A stretch of 64,000 nt of DNA from Thermococcus aggregans (GTDB lineage Archaea; Methanobacteriota_B; Thermococci; Thermococcales; Thermococcaceae): assembly GCF_024022995.1 (NCBI RefSeq), contig NZ_CP099582.1:1054001-1118000 (forward strand). The letters run 5' to 3'. Below, one piece after another: positions 8,830-16,409 of this stretch (positions within the stretch are counted from its first letter, which is position 1; every line of letters starts with the position of its first letter). The notes beneath the pieces were generated by a model, which had not been told where the DNA came from, made no database searches, and saw only the letters and a program-made list of their open reading frames with translations. A program made the position numbers and the translations under genes.

Positions 8830-10155
8830 TCACTTCTTCTTTTCTATCAGCGCGTAGAAGAACCCTATCGTCCTGTGCCTGTGGGGCCAGGCCCTTATCG
8901 TCCCTTCTAGGAAGCCTGGGTCATAGAGCCCTTTAAGTGGGATAAGCTTCGCGTCTTTGTGCTTTTCAAGGAACCACTTTACAACCTCTTCATTTTCCTC
9001 AGGAAGCATCGAACACGTTGAGTAGAGAAGCCTTCCGCCGGGCTTCAGGAGTTTCCAAGCACTCTCGATGAGCTCTTTCTGGAGCTGAACAACCTTTGGA
9101 ATGTTCTTCTCGCGGAGGCGCCACCTTAGTTCGGGGTTCTTTGATATCGTCCCGTCGCTCGTGCAGGGCGCATCGAGGAGAATCTTATCGGCGATTTCTT
9201 CCCCTAGAATATCGGGGGCCTTCCTACCATCTGCTTTTATAGTCTCGGCAATCTCAATGCCAGTGCGCCTAAGAACTTCTTTCATGCGCTTAATCCTCGC
9301 CGGGTCAATGTCAAATGCATATATTTTCCCCTCGTTTTTCATCAGCTCCGCCATGTGGGAAGTCTTTCCACCGGGGGCAGCAGCTAGGTCAACCACCGTT
9401 TCTCCGGGTTTTGGATTAAGAATAATGGAAGCAACAGCTGATGCTTCTTCTTGAGGAATAGCCCATCCCTTATTGAAGAGCCACTCAGGGTTGAAGGGAT
9501 CGAGGATTCTGAGAACTGTATCAACCCTCTCGCTCCTCTCGACCTTGACTTTCTTTCTCTCAAGGTAGCTCTCAACTTCCTCAACGCTTGCCTTTAGGCG
9601 GTTAATGCGTATGCTCGTCGGAAGAGTCTCGTTGAGTGCCTTGAGAAGTTTCTCCGCTTCCTCGCCGAGGAGTTCCCTCATACGCCGTATGAACCATTCC
9701 GGAAACAGATAGTCCCACTTCAGCCTTTTCTCCTCGCTGTCAATTATGGGTACGTATTCGAGGATTTTCGGGAGGAGGTCATAGTAATAATAGCCCACAA
9801 AGGGGTGTGTTTTCTTTGATAAAAACTGAGCGAGACCTTTCAAATGCTGCCGTGTCTTTTCGCTTGGGTTTCTGAAAATAGCTATTTCAATGGCAACTCT
9901 CAGCGTAGCCCTTAACCAGGGGTCAAGAATTAAGGGCGAAACACCGACGAGCTCCTCGATTACCTCATCTATTAGTCCGAGCCTGCGCTGAATCGAGTAG
10001 AAAATCCCAGTTAGCTTGGAGTTTTCCCAGCCTTCAATTTTATACTTTGAGAACGCCTTCCTCTTGGCCTGCTGAGTCGGCTTTATTGCCTCGCTTAGTA
10101 GTACTGCCTCAATAAGTGCATAGAGTTGCCTGTCGCTTAACTTTAGCTTTCCCAT
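8830..10155 (-). CDS. RNA m5C methyltransferase, NOL1/NOP2/Sun family
   Basis: A 441-aa SAM-dependent cytosine-5 RNA methyltransferase. The N-terminal third is helical and NusB-like (about residues 1-150). The catalytic domain follows, with SAM loop DLAAAPGGKTSH, the motif IV cysteine in LLDAPCTSDGT and the catalytic cysteine in YSTCSMLPEENEE. The layout matches RsmB-like and archaeal tRNA m5C enzymes, so whether the target is rRNA or tRNA is open. The ATG at 10155 (MGKLKLSD) starts one base after the upstream gene stops. A longer frame from 10185 would overlap that gene and is less likely. Confidence 0.85.
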   Translation of the reverse strand: MGKLKLSDRQLYALIEAVLLSEAIKPTQQAKRKAFSKYKIEGWENSKLTGIFYSIQRRLGLIDEVIEELVGVSPLILDPWLRATLRVAIEIAIFRNPSEKTRQHLKGLAQFLSKKTHPFVGYYYYDLLPKILEYVPIIDSEEKRLKWDYLFPEWFIRRMRELLGEEAEKLLKALNETLPTSIRINRLKASVEEVESYLERKKVKVERSERVDTVLRILDPFNPEWLFNKGWAIPQEEASAVASIILNPKPGETVVDLAAAPGGKTSHMAELMKNEGKIYAFDIDPARIKRMKEVLRRTGIEIAETIKADGRKAPDILGEEIADKILLDAPCTSDGTISKNPELRWRLREKNIPKVVQLQKELIESAWKLLKPGGRLLYSTCSMLPEENEEVVKWFLEKHKDAKLIPLKGLYDPGFLEGTIRAWPHRHRTIGFFYALIEKKK

Positions 10156-10156
10156 C

Positions 10157-10765
10157 TCAATCCCTCTCAAAGCGGTAAATGTCAACTAAGATTCTTTCAA
10201 GCCTCTTTCGGTGAAAGAAGAACTGTGCGGGAATCTCAAACGAAAGGGTTAATCGGTGGGTAATTTTAAAGCCGTTATCCCTTACGAAGGCTTCAATGAA
10301 CCTCCTAACTTCTTCTTTGGCGAGGTGAATGGAATAGACAACATCGCTGATTTCAAAAGCCTTGAGCAGGAAAGGTCTGTCTGCCTTGGGGTTTTGGCTG
10401 CCGAAGGGAGGGTTCATTATCACGGTGTCGACTCTTACATCAAACTCCTCCACAGATGCTTCTATAAACTCAATATTCTTGATGTTTAGTGTTTCTGCAT
10501 TTTCCTTTGCTATCTCAAGAGCTTTTTTGTCTTTTTCAACTGCGTAGACCTTTTTAGCCCCCATTAAGCTGGCACCTATGCTTAAAACTCCAGTACCGGC
10601 TCCAAGATCGGCTATAATTTTTCCTTCAATGTCGCCCATTGAGTGTGCTAACCACAGCACTTCGGCGGCTACATTTCCCGGGGTTTTATACTGCTCAAAC
10701 TCGGGTTTAGGCTCTTCAAAACCCCTCAAATTTGAGAGTGTCATTGCAAGGTGCTTTTTCTTCAT
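10157..10765 (-). CDS. METTL5-like RNA/DNA methyltransferase
   Basis: A 202-aa Rossmann-fold methyltransferase with SAM loop DLGAGTGVLSIGA and the N6-adenine motif NPPFGSQNPKADRPF. The overall pattern follows METTL5, which in eukaryotes methylates an adenosine of small-subunit rRNA; an equivalent role here is inference. ATG 10765 is chosen because GGTGAT lies six bases upstream, whereas the longer frame from 10801 overlaps the preceding gene. It is followed after one base by the m5C methyltransferase, forming an RNA-modification pair. Confidence 0.8.
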   Translation of the reverse strand: MKKKHLAMTLSNLRGFEEPKPEFEQYKTPGNVAAEVLWLAHSMGDIEGKIIADLGAGTGVLSIGASLMGAKKVYAVEKDKKALEIAKENAETLNIKNIEFIEASVEEFDVRVDTVIMNPPFGSQNPKADRPFLLKAFEISDVVYSIHLAKEEVRRFIEAFVRDNGFKITHRLTLSFEIPAQFFFHRKRLERILVDIYRFERD

Positions 10766-10769
10766 TCTA

Positions 10770-11144
10770 TCACCTATAGCCCGCAATACGGAGAAGTTCA
10801 TCCAATGTCATGTTGAATTCAAGCCCTTCTATACCAAACATCGTGCCGGCAGTAGTCAATATAAACATTATCACAACTAACCCTATAATGAACCCAAACT
10901 CTGCAGTGAAGGCCACGAGAATAGCTTCCCTAAACCCCAGCTTCAGCAATTTTAAAACTCCAAAAAGCACCAAAACTCCAAGAAGGGAGTTTATTCCAAG
11001 AGAGACTGCAACGCCTAGGATAGCTATCGCTAAGATCGAGTAACTTCTCAGTTCTTTATAGGTGAAAACCTCTAAGGCTGTTTTCAGGAAGAGGTAGTAT
11101 AGGGTGATGAGGAGAATGTAAATCCCGGCATCTACAAAGTTCAT
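10770..11144 (-). CDS. Small integral membrane protein
   Basis: A 124-aa protein with about three to four hydrophobic segments (near residues 5-25, 35-60, 60-70 and 80-105) and a short acidic-amphipathic tail (GLEFNMTLDELLRIAGYR). No family is recognised. It is the first gene of a leftward run with the METTL5-like and m5C methyltransferases (4-base gap), although nothing in it suggests RNA modification. Confidence 0.65.
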   Translation of the reverse strand: MNFVDAGIYILLITLYYLFLKTALEVFTYKELRSYSILAIAILGVAVSLGINSLLGVLVLFGVLKLLKLGFREAILVAFTAEFGFIIGLVVIMFILTTAGTMFGIEGLEFNMTLDELLRIAGYR

Positions 11145-11167
11145 GATAGGAAATTAGGAAGCAGAGC

Positions 11168-12205
11168 TTATAAAGACTTTGGAAGCTTGAGGCTTATTCC
11201 CATAGGTTCGTCTTGAACCCTCTTACCCCCGGTGATTTCATCGAACTCGTAATCCTCCCTTAGTCCAAGAAGAATTTCAAGCTCTCTCGGAGTCAGCACA
11301 GGTTTTCTCCAGTTCTCAACGTCATCTATGGGCACTCTCGGGCAGGCAACCACTACATATGCATCGAAGTCAAAGCCTTCTAAAGCTTGGTAGCTTATGT
11401 GGTTCATCACTATTAGCTGAGCATCTTTTCCATGCTCTTTCAGGAGTTTCACAATTTTTCTGGCCTCCCCAAGTCTTAGCTGACCTTTTTTTGTACTCGT
11501 TATTACCCCGAACTTCTTTGCATCGTAGGCTTTGGCTATTTGAGCCCAGCGCTTTCTAATGAATCTTTCCGCTTCTTTGTCCACCCATATTGCATCTCCG
11601 CTGTAGGGGTTTATCGCCAAAGTAGGCTTCTTTGTGGCTAAAGCTACCCCAACGGGATGAAAGTATCCAGCCCCAATGAAAAGAACTCCTTCAGCTTCTA
11701 CTTTTGCCGCAGAGAAGTTGCACCCCAAAACTTGGCCGGGAAAAGATACTCTTCCGTCTCCTTTGCCTACTTTTACCTCGAACCCTTCCTTTTCGAGAAA
11801 CTCTTTTGCTTTGTTTAACTCTCTTATGTGCTGGACTGTCGTAACTAACGCTATTTTCTTCCCAAGCTTTTTAATCTCGCCGAGGTTTTTTGATAGTGCC
11901 TTAACTACGTCAACTTTTGCAAAAGCGGGAATGAAAATCATTGGGACTTCAAGGTTAAGGGCCATGTAGGAATGACCGAGATGAATCAGGGCATCGCATC
12001 CCAGCATTTTTGCCTCTCTATCAGCGGGGTCACAGGCACCGTAATTGATATCCCCACTTATTAAGCTCTCTATACCGTTTTTCTCAAGAAAATCTGCCAG
12101 ATACTGCGCCTCTTTCTTAAGCCCCTCGGGAGTTTGAATCAAGACCCTTTTTGCATTTAGCTCTCTCAGCTTTTCCAAAACCTCTCTCTCGTGAAGCTCA
12201 TGCAT
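11168..12205 (-). CDS. dph2: 2-(3-amino-3-carboxypropyl)histidine synthase (diphthamide synthesis)
   Basis: The radical-SAM-like [4Fe-4S] enzyme that adds the 3-amino-3-carboxypropyl group of SAM to the elongation factor 2 histidine, the first step of diphthamide formation. The 345 aa match the archaeal homodimeric Dph2. Three dispersed cluster cysteines are visible, in YGACDPADREA, GCNFSAAK and VACPRVPIDD. GGTGAG lies upstream of the ATG. The promoter region is divergent with the gene at 12290 and shares a near-symmetric CTTTTAAAGG. Confidence 0.93.
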   Translation of the reverse strand: MHELHEREVLEKLRELNAKRVLIQTPEGLKKEAQYLADFLEKNGIESLISGDINYGACDPADREAKMLGCDALIHLGHSYMALNLEVPMIFIPAFAKVDVVKALSKNLGEIKKLGKKIALVTTVQHIRELNKAKEFLEKEGFEVKVGKGDGRVSFPGQVLGCNFSAAKVEAEGVLFIGAGYFHPVGVALATKKPTLAINPYSGDAIWVDKEAERFIRKRWAQIAKAYDAKKFGVITSTKKGQLRLGEARKIVKLLKEHGKDAQLIVMNHISYQALEGFDFDAYVVVACPRVPIDDVENWRKPVLTPRELEILLGLREDYEFDEITGGKRVQDEPMGISLKLPKSL

Positions 12206-12260
12206 AGGCTCACCATTCCCTTCAAAAACGAAATTCTTTTAAAGGTTTAGTCCCAACAAT

Positions 12261-12277
12261 ACCTCGAACTTCGAGGT
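12261..12277. promoter_or_regulatory. Perfect palindrome, candidate PadR operator
   Basis: ACCTCGAACTTCGAGGT is a perfect inverted repeat with 8-base arms and a 1-base centre. It begins about 20 bases downstream of the TATA-like TCTTTTAAAG, where transcription of the membrane protein and padR unit should start. Binding here would block initiation. Autorepression by the PadR protein encoded in the same unit is inference. Confidence 0.6.
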
Positions 12278-12289
12278 ATGGTGATAGAA

Positions 12290-13390
12290 ATGAGAAAGAT
12301 AATGCTGTTTCTGGTACTCTTGATTATTAGCACTTCCATTGTCTCAGCTGAAAAGCCCTATGATGAGGTTGCTGAGGCAACTTTCGAGGCATTAAAGAGT
12401 GGTAACTACTCCATTTTGCAGCCTTACCTTGACGATGCAATGAGGACAGCTTTTAGTGAAGAGAAGTTCAAAGCCTTTAGAGATGATTTGATTTCAAAAT
12501 ACGGGGAACTTAAGAGTTACAGCTTCATTAAAGAGGGACAAGCTTCTGGATTTATCCTTACCTATTATAATTTCGAATTTGAGAGGGCAGAAGTTACATT
12601 AAGGCTCGTCTTCAGAGAGGTAAATGGCGAGTACAAGCTTTCTGGCATATGGATCGATGCAATAAATTCAAAGAAAGCTGGCATTCCACTAGGTGTTGCA
12701 GTCTTGTTTCCAGTTTTGGGGGGCTTTTTAGCTTTGTTGACATTCTACATACTGGGCTTTAGAAAAATAGGTGTTGCAGAGATTATCTTGGGTATTATAC
12801 TTGTTGCAATAACTCTTGGAATTCAGCCTTTAATCCAGAATGCTCCATTTTTGGCAATGAGCATAAGATCGAACTCCGATATAATTGCAAAAGGGACGGC
12901 CTTTGTGATCCTCACAGCAATATGGCTTGGCTTCGTTGCAGGATTTTTCCAGGAGAGCTTAAAGTATGGGCTCTCAAAGGGCAAATACCTTAACGAGGCA
13001 CTTTTCATCGGTATTGGCTTCGGAGTTGGTGAAGCAATATTAGTTCCCGCTTTACAGGCGATTCAGCTTTCTGCTTTGGGAGGAATTACTCCTCAGCTCA
13101 GCACTGCTTTTGTGTCCATGCTTGAGCGCTACTTGGCAACACTCTTCCACGCTGGAACAACCGTCGTTTTGGCATATTCATACAAGAACGGCTTTGGAAA
13201 GAAAGCCTTATTGAGTTTAAGCATCGTTCATGGTATTATTGATACCTTCGCTGCCTACTATCAATTCAAGCCCTCCGCAGTAGTTTTGGTCATAACATAT
13301 GTGCTCCTATTGGCGGTCTCACTTTTCCTGCTCCACTATGGACTGCCAAAAGTGAAGGAGGAGAGGGAGGAAGAGAGGATTGTTTGGTAA
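12290..13390 (+). CDS. DUF3887-domain membrane protein, YhfC/PrsW-like
   Basis: 366 aa. A signal-type hydrophobic N-terminus (IMLFLVLLIISTSIVSA) is followed by an extracytoplasmic DUF3887-like domain (about residues 25-130), then seven or so membrane helices. Within the helices, QESLKYG, GFGVGEAI, TLFHAGTTV and SIVHGIIDTF place conserved Glu and His residues as in YhfC/PrsW-type intramembrane metalloproteases. Protease activity is inferred. ATG 12290 has GGTGAT six bases upstream. The end overlaps padR by 11 bases. Confidence 0.7.
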   Translation: MRKIMLFLVLLIISTSIVSAEKPYDEVAEATFEALKSGNYSILQPYLDDAMRTAFSEEKFKAFRDDLISKYGELKSYSFIKEGQASGFILTYYNFEFERAEVTLRLVFREVNGEYKLSGIWIDAINSKKAGIPLGVAVLFPVLGGFLALLTFYILGFRKIGVAEIILGIILVAITLGIQPLIQNAPFLAMSIRSNSDIIAKGTAFVILTAIWLGFVAGFFQESLKYGLSKGKYLNEALFIGIGFGVGEAILVPALQAIQLSALGGITPQLSTAFVSMLERYLATLFHAGTTVVLAYSYKNGFGKKALLSLSIVHGIIDTFAAYYQFKPSAVVLVITYVLLLAVSLFLLHYGLPKVKEEREEERIVW

Positions 13391-13727
13391 CCCCAAAAAG
13401 AAGGCTTTGGAGAAATTCAGAAAAGAAATCAGAACGGGAATATATGCTTACTTGGTGCTCTCTTTCTTAGAAAAGGAGAAGACTCACGGCTATGCATTAA
13501 GAAAAACCTTTGAAGAACTTAGCAATGGAGAATTTATGCCCAGTGAGAGCACCCTATACAGAATCCTCAGAACCTTAGAAAAGTACGGGCTTATAAAAGG
13601 CGAATGGGAGGAAGTCAGAGGAAGGGTAAGAAAGTACTACGAGATAACTCAATCGGGAAAAGAAGTCCTTGAAGAGTTGAGAAAAGAGATCGAGCTCGTG
13701 AAGAAGGTGCTTGAAAACAGCTTTTGA
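13380..13727 (+). CDS. PadR family transcriptional regulator
   Basis: A 115-aa winged-helix repressor. The PadR signature is clear: KTHGYALRKTFEEL, then MPSESTLYRILRTLEKYGLI and GRVRKYYEITQSGKEVLEEL. The start is TTG at 13380, inside the preceding gene and preceded by GAGGGAGGAAG. It is cotranscribed with the DUF3887 membrane protein, a common arrangement in which PadR controls its membrane partner through an upstream palindrome, present here at 12261-12277. Confidence 0.88.
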   Translation: MFGNPKKKALEKFRKEIRTGIYAYLVLSFLEKEKTHGYALRKTFEELSNGEFMPSESTLYRILRTLEKYGLIKGEWEEVRGRVRKYYEITQSGKEVLEELRKEIELVKKVLENSF

Positions 13728-13780
13728 ATTTTCTTTCATAAAATCTCTTTTAAACTTTCTATTATTCTTTGGTGGGTCAA

Positions 13781-13846
13781 ATGCTGAGAAAGCTTTTCAG
13801 CCAGTGGAAGGCAAAATGTCTGTTTGTTAGAGCGATAGAAAAGTGA
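13781..13846 (+). CDS. Possible 21-aa basic peptide
   Basis: ATG at 13781 opens MLRKLFSQWKAKCLFVRAIEK then stop. GGTGGG lies four bases upstream and TTTTAAACT about 30 bases upstream, so promoter, ribosome binding site and start are properly spaced. The peptide is basic and amphipathic. No family is recognised, and chance is not excluded for so short a frame. Confidence 0.3.
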   Translation: MLRKLFSQWKAKCLFVRAIEK

Positions 13847-13889
13847 CGGCTTGAAAGGAAGAAAAACAAATTTGAGGTTAAGAGGAAGC

Positions 13890-13940
13890 TCAGCTAGTCG
13901 GTCCTTTCATCATTCTATCAGCGACGGGTTTGGTCATCAC
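13890..13940 (-). ncRNA. C/D box guide sRNA overlapping the hisS 3' end
   Basis: Read on the minus strand: box C GTGATGA (13934-13940), 12-nt guide, D' CTGA (13918-13921), 4-nt spacer, C' ATGATGA (13907-13913), 13-nt guide, D CTGA (13890-13893). All four boxes match consensus. The D guide complements 11 bases of the window's 23S (60328-60338), and the D' guide complements 10 (61803-61812). By the N+5 rule the predicted 2'-O-methyl sites are U60331 and G61806. Box C contains the hisS stop codon. Confidence 0.88.
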
Positions 13941-15241
13941 AGCATCTTTTTCACTTCTTCCACGACATTCTCTATGGGAACCTTCGTCTGTTCTCCGCTT
14001 TCCATGTTCCTTATCGTAACTTTTCCTTCAGCGAGATCTCTCTTTCCGAGGATTATAACGACTTTTACTTCTATGCTGTTGGCGTAGTTAAGTGCCTTGC
14101 TCAATTTTCTTCCCTGAAGATCGTACTCTGCTTTGATCTTTGCTTTTCTCAACATCTGAGTTACTTCTATTGCCTTTTTCTTTATTTCGAGGTCATCCCC
14201 TATGTAAGCAACAAACACATCGCTGCCGACTTTAAATTCCGGTAAAAGACCCTTGCTCTCAAGTATTGGGATTAATCTCTCTATGCCAATTGCAAAGCCC
14301 GTTGCAGGTGTGGGCTTTCCACCGAAGACCTCAATCAACTTATCGTACCTTCCTCCGCCGCCTATTGAGCCAATGCCAAGCTCATTGGGGGCAATCGCTT
14401 CGAAGACTATGCTCGTATAGTAGTCAAACCCTCTGGCTATTCCAAAGTCTATCAGTGCGTAGTCCTCAACGCCATAAGCTTTTAGCAGTTCAAAAAGTTC
14501 TTCAATCGTTTTCAGCTCTTCTCTTGCGGTCTCACTTTCAAAAAGCTCATAGGCTTTTGGTAGAACATCATCGGGCTTACCCTTCAGTTCTATTAAAGCA
14601 AAGACTTTCTCTATTCCCTCCTCACTAAGTCCAAAGTTTTTAAGGCTCTCTATAAATTCCTCTCGCGTTATCTTGTCCTTCTTATCGATAAGTCTCATAA
14701 GTCCAACATCGTCTTTCACACCGAGCATTTTTGCAAATTCGTCCAAAAGGACTCTATCTCCTATGTTAACTGTGAACTCCTTCAAGCCGGTGTTGAGGTA
14801 GCTTTCTATAAAAAGAGCGATGACTTCAGCATCTGCTTCTATGTTTTGCGATCCAATGAGCTCAACTCCCGCCTGCCAGAACTCCCTTAGCCTTCCGCTC
14901 TGTGGCTCTTCGTAGCGGAACATGTTTGCTATGTAATACCACCTTATTGGTTTTGGAGCATTTTGAAAAGAGTTCACAAAAAGTCTTGCAACGCTTGAAG
15001 TTAAATCTGGCCTAAGGGCGATGTATCTTCCTCCTTTGTCTTCAAAAGCGTATAACTGTTCAACGACTTCTTCCCCACTCCTCAGCTCAAAGAGCTTCGT
15101 GTACTCAAAGGTTGGCGTCAGTATTTCCTTGAATCCATAAATCTCAAAAACTTCTCTTATTTTCTCAAATACGTATCTTCTTTTCACCATATCCTCGGGA
15201 AGTAAATCTCTCGTCCCTTTAACACGCTGGATTCTATCCAT
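13937..15241 (-). CDS. hisS: Histidyl-tRNA synthetase
   Basis: A 434-aa class II synthetase charging tRNA-His. Motif 1 region is LPEDMVKRRYVFEKI. Motif 2 is RYEEPQSGRLREFWQAG. The HisRS-specific blocks are RGFDYYTSIVFEA and GGGRYDKLIEVFGG, and motif 3 is GFAIGIERL. A C-terminal anticodon-binding domain follows (about residues 330-434). ATG 15241 (MDRIQRVKG) is preferred because GGTGAG lies just upstream. An in-frame GTG at 15250 sits inside that site. The stop codon lies within box C of a guide sRNA. Confidence 0.95.
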   Translation of the reverse strand: MDRIQRVKGTRDLLPEDMVKRRYVFEKIREVFEIYGFKEILTPTFEYTKLFELRSGEEVVEQLYAFEDKGGRYIALRPDLTSSVARLFVNSFQNAPKPIRWYYIANMFRYEEPQSGRLREFWQAGVELIGSQNIEADAEVIALFIESYLNTGLKEFTVNIGDRVLLDEFAKMLGVKDDVGLMRLIDKKDKITREEFIESLKNFGLSEEGIEKVFALIELKGKPDDVLPKAYELFESETAREELKTIEELFELLKAYGVEDYALIDFGIARGFDYYTSIVFEAIAPNELGIGSIGGGGRYDKLIEVFGGKPTPATGFAIGIERLIPILESKGLLPEFKVGSDVFVAYIGDDLEIKKKAIEVTQMLRKAKIKAEYDLQGRKLSKALNYANSIEVKVVIILGKRDLAEGKVTIRNMESGEQTKVPIENVVEEVKKML

Positions 15242-15275
15242 CTCTCTCACCTACCAATTAAGGATAGAGGGGAAG

Positions 15276-15890
15276 TTAAAAAGTTGTTGATGCCATAAGC
15301 TTTAGGAATATGCCTCCAACGCCTTCTACCATCATTTGGGCTCCAATTGCCATGGTAAAGAGACCTATTATTCTGATAAACACACCGAGCGTCGTTTTGC
15401 TTATGTTTTCAACTGCATAGAGGGTTATTATCATTATGAGGGCTGTTGTCAATATGGCTATTACGATGGCTAGGGCAGAGACTTCTATGCCATATTCTGC
15501 TGTTAGAGTTATTGCAGTTGTAATTGCTGCTGGACCTGCTATTAAGGGCGTAGCGACCGGGACAGCGGCTAAAGCCAAGATATTCTTCTCCTTCTTTAGG
15601 GTTACCATACCACCGCCTTCAAGCGCTTCAAGACCTATCTTGAAGAGCACAAAGCCTCCGGCAACCCTTAGGGCGTTTAAATCTATGTGAAATATATCCT
15701 GCAGTATTATCTTCCCAGCCAGAGCGAATAGAATTAATAGGAAGAATCCTATGAGGTTAGCCCTCACTATGAGCTGTTTTATATCTTCTATGTGGAAGTC
15801 TTCCCTAAGTAGGCTAACCAGAAGTATTTTATCGCTTGGGTCAATCATAATTATCATAAGCAATGCAGAGCTGAGGACTTCTCCTATCAT
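15276..15890 (-). CDS. MarC family integral membrane protein
   Basis: A 204-aa protein with six predicted membrane segments. The MarC/NAAT pattern is visible in the N-terminal [14 protein letters not shown], in [20 protein letters not shown], and in [20 protein letters not shown]. Members have been described as amino-acid or unknown-substrate transporters, so the substrate is open. A leftward TATA (TTATAAAG region, 15920-15929) lies about 30 bases upstream of the ATG. Confidence 0.85.
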   Translation of the reverse strand: MIGEVLSSALLMIIMIDPSDKILLVSLLREDFHIEDIKQLIVRANLIGFFLLILFALAGKIILQDIFHIDLNALRVAGGFVLFKIGLEALEGGGMVTLKKEKNILALAAVPVATPLIAGPAAITTAITLTAEYGIEVSALAIVIAILTTALIMIITLYAVENISKTTLGVFIRIIGLFTMAIGAQMMVEGVGGIFLKLMASTTF

Positions 15891-15935
15891 ACGCCTCGAA
15901 AAGTTTTCAAGGAATGTTCCTTATAAAGTTATGCG

Positions 15936-15984
15936 ATGATGAGACCGGCACTGAATGATCGATGATTGACACTCGGTTGTCTGA
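15936..15984 (+). ncRNA. Candidate C/D box sRNA upstream of tRNA-Tyr
   Basis: Plus strand: box C ATGATGA (15936-15942), an internal CTGA (15951-15954), a C'-like TCGATGA (15959-15965), a 15-nt guide, and D CTGA (15981-15984). A terminal stem is suggested by ATGC just before the C region and GCAT just after box D. The D' spacer is only 8 nt, so the molecule may be single-guide. I found no strong rRNA match. It lies just upstream of the tRNA-Tyr promoter. Confidence 0.5.
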
Positions 15985-15998
15985 GCATCATAGAAAAG

Positions 15999-16006
15999 TT
16001 TATAAA
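15999..16006 (+). promoter_or_regulatory. TATA box of tRNA-Tyr
   Basis: TTTATAAA, preceded by AGAAAAG, lies about 43-50 bases upstream of the mature tRNA. This allows a short 5' leader that RNase P would remove. Confidence 0.65.
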
Positions 16007-16048
16007 CTCCCCCAAGATGAGTAGTGATTGAGGGCTGGGCTGTAGGGT

Positions 16049-16126
16049 CCCGCGGTAGCCTAGCCTGGGAGTGGCGGCGGACTGTAGATCCGCAGGTCCC
16101 CGGTTCAAATCCGGGCCGCGGGACCA
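16049..16126 (+). tRNA. tRNA-Tyr (anticodon GTA)
   Basis: Acceptor CCCGCGG pairs with CCGCGGG, giving the C1-G72 pair that is the archaeal TyrRS identity element. Anticodon stem GCGGA/TCCGC encloses CTGTAGA with anticodon GTA. The T arm CCCGG-TTCAAAT-CCGGG, discriminator A and encoded CCA follow. No intron is seen. Confidence 0.92.
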
Positions 16127-16136
16127 CCAAAAGTTT

Positions 16137-16325
16137 CTAAGGTCTTTGAGAATGCTTGAGATTCTGGAGTTCAACCATTAAACGTTCTACGTCTTGGAGG
16201 ATTTCTTTTAAGTTTTGTTCGATGTAGTTTATCCGCTCCTCAAGGGTTTCTAGGCTTTCAAGTCTAGCTTCAATGAACTCAACCCTTTTTTCTAACTCCA
16301 GCACCTTACTCTCTAAGTCTTCCAT
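16137..16325 (-). CDS. Small coiled-coil protein (62 aa)
   Basis: A 62-residue protein that is almost entirely heptad repeats (LESKVLELEKRVEFIEARLE and onward), rich in Glu, Leu and Arg, so probably an oligomeric coiled coil. GGGGAGAA lies seven bases upstream of the ATG. No family or partner can be named. It faces the transglutaminase-like gene divergently. Confidence 0.6.
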   Translation of the reverse strand: MEDLESKVLELEKRVEFIEARLESLETLEERINYIEQNLKEILQDVERLMVELQNLKHSQRP

Positions 16326-16390
16326 TGGTTCTCCCCTTTAAGAATTCCCTTCAATCCTATTCAACCTTGCGGAAAAATAATAAAGCAATT

Positions 16391-16409
16391 CATGCTATCC
16401 GATAGCATG
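16391..16409. promoter_or_regulatory. Perfect 19-bp palindrome over the start region
   Basis: CATGCTATCCGATAGCATG has perfect 9-base arms and a 1-base centre. The TATA-like AAAATAATAAAG (about 16373-16382) places transcription start within or at the end of it. The palindrome supplies both candidate start codons. A repressor operator is the simplest reading; the regulator is not identified. Confidence 0.5.
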
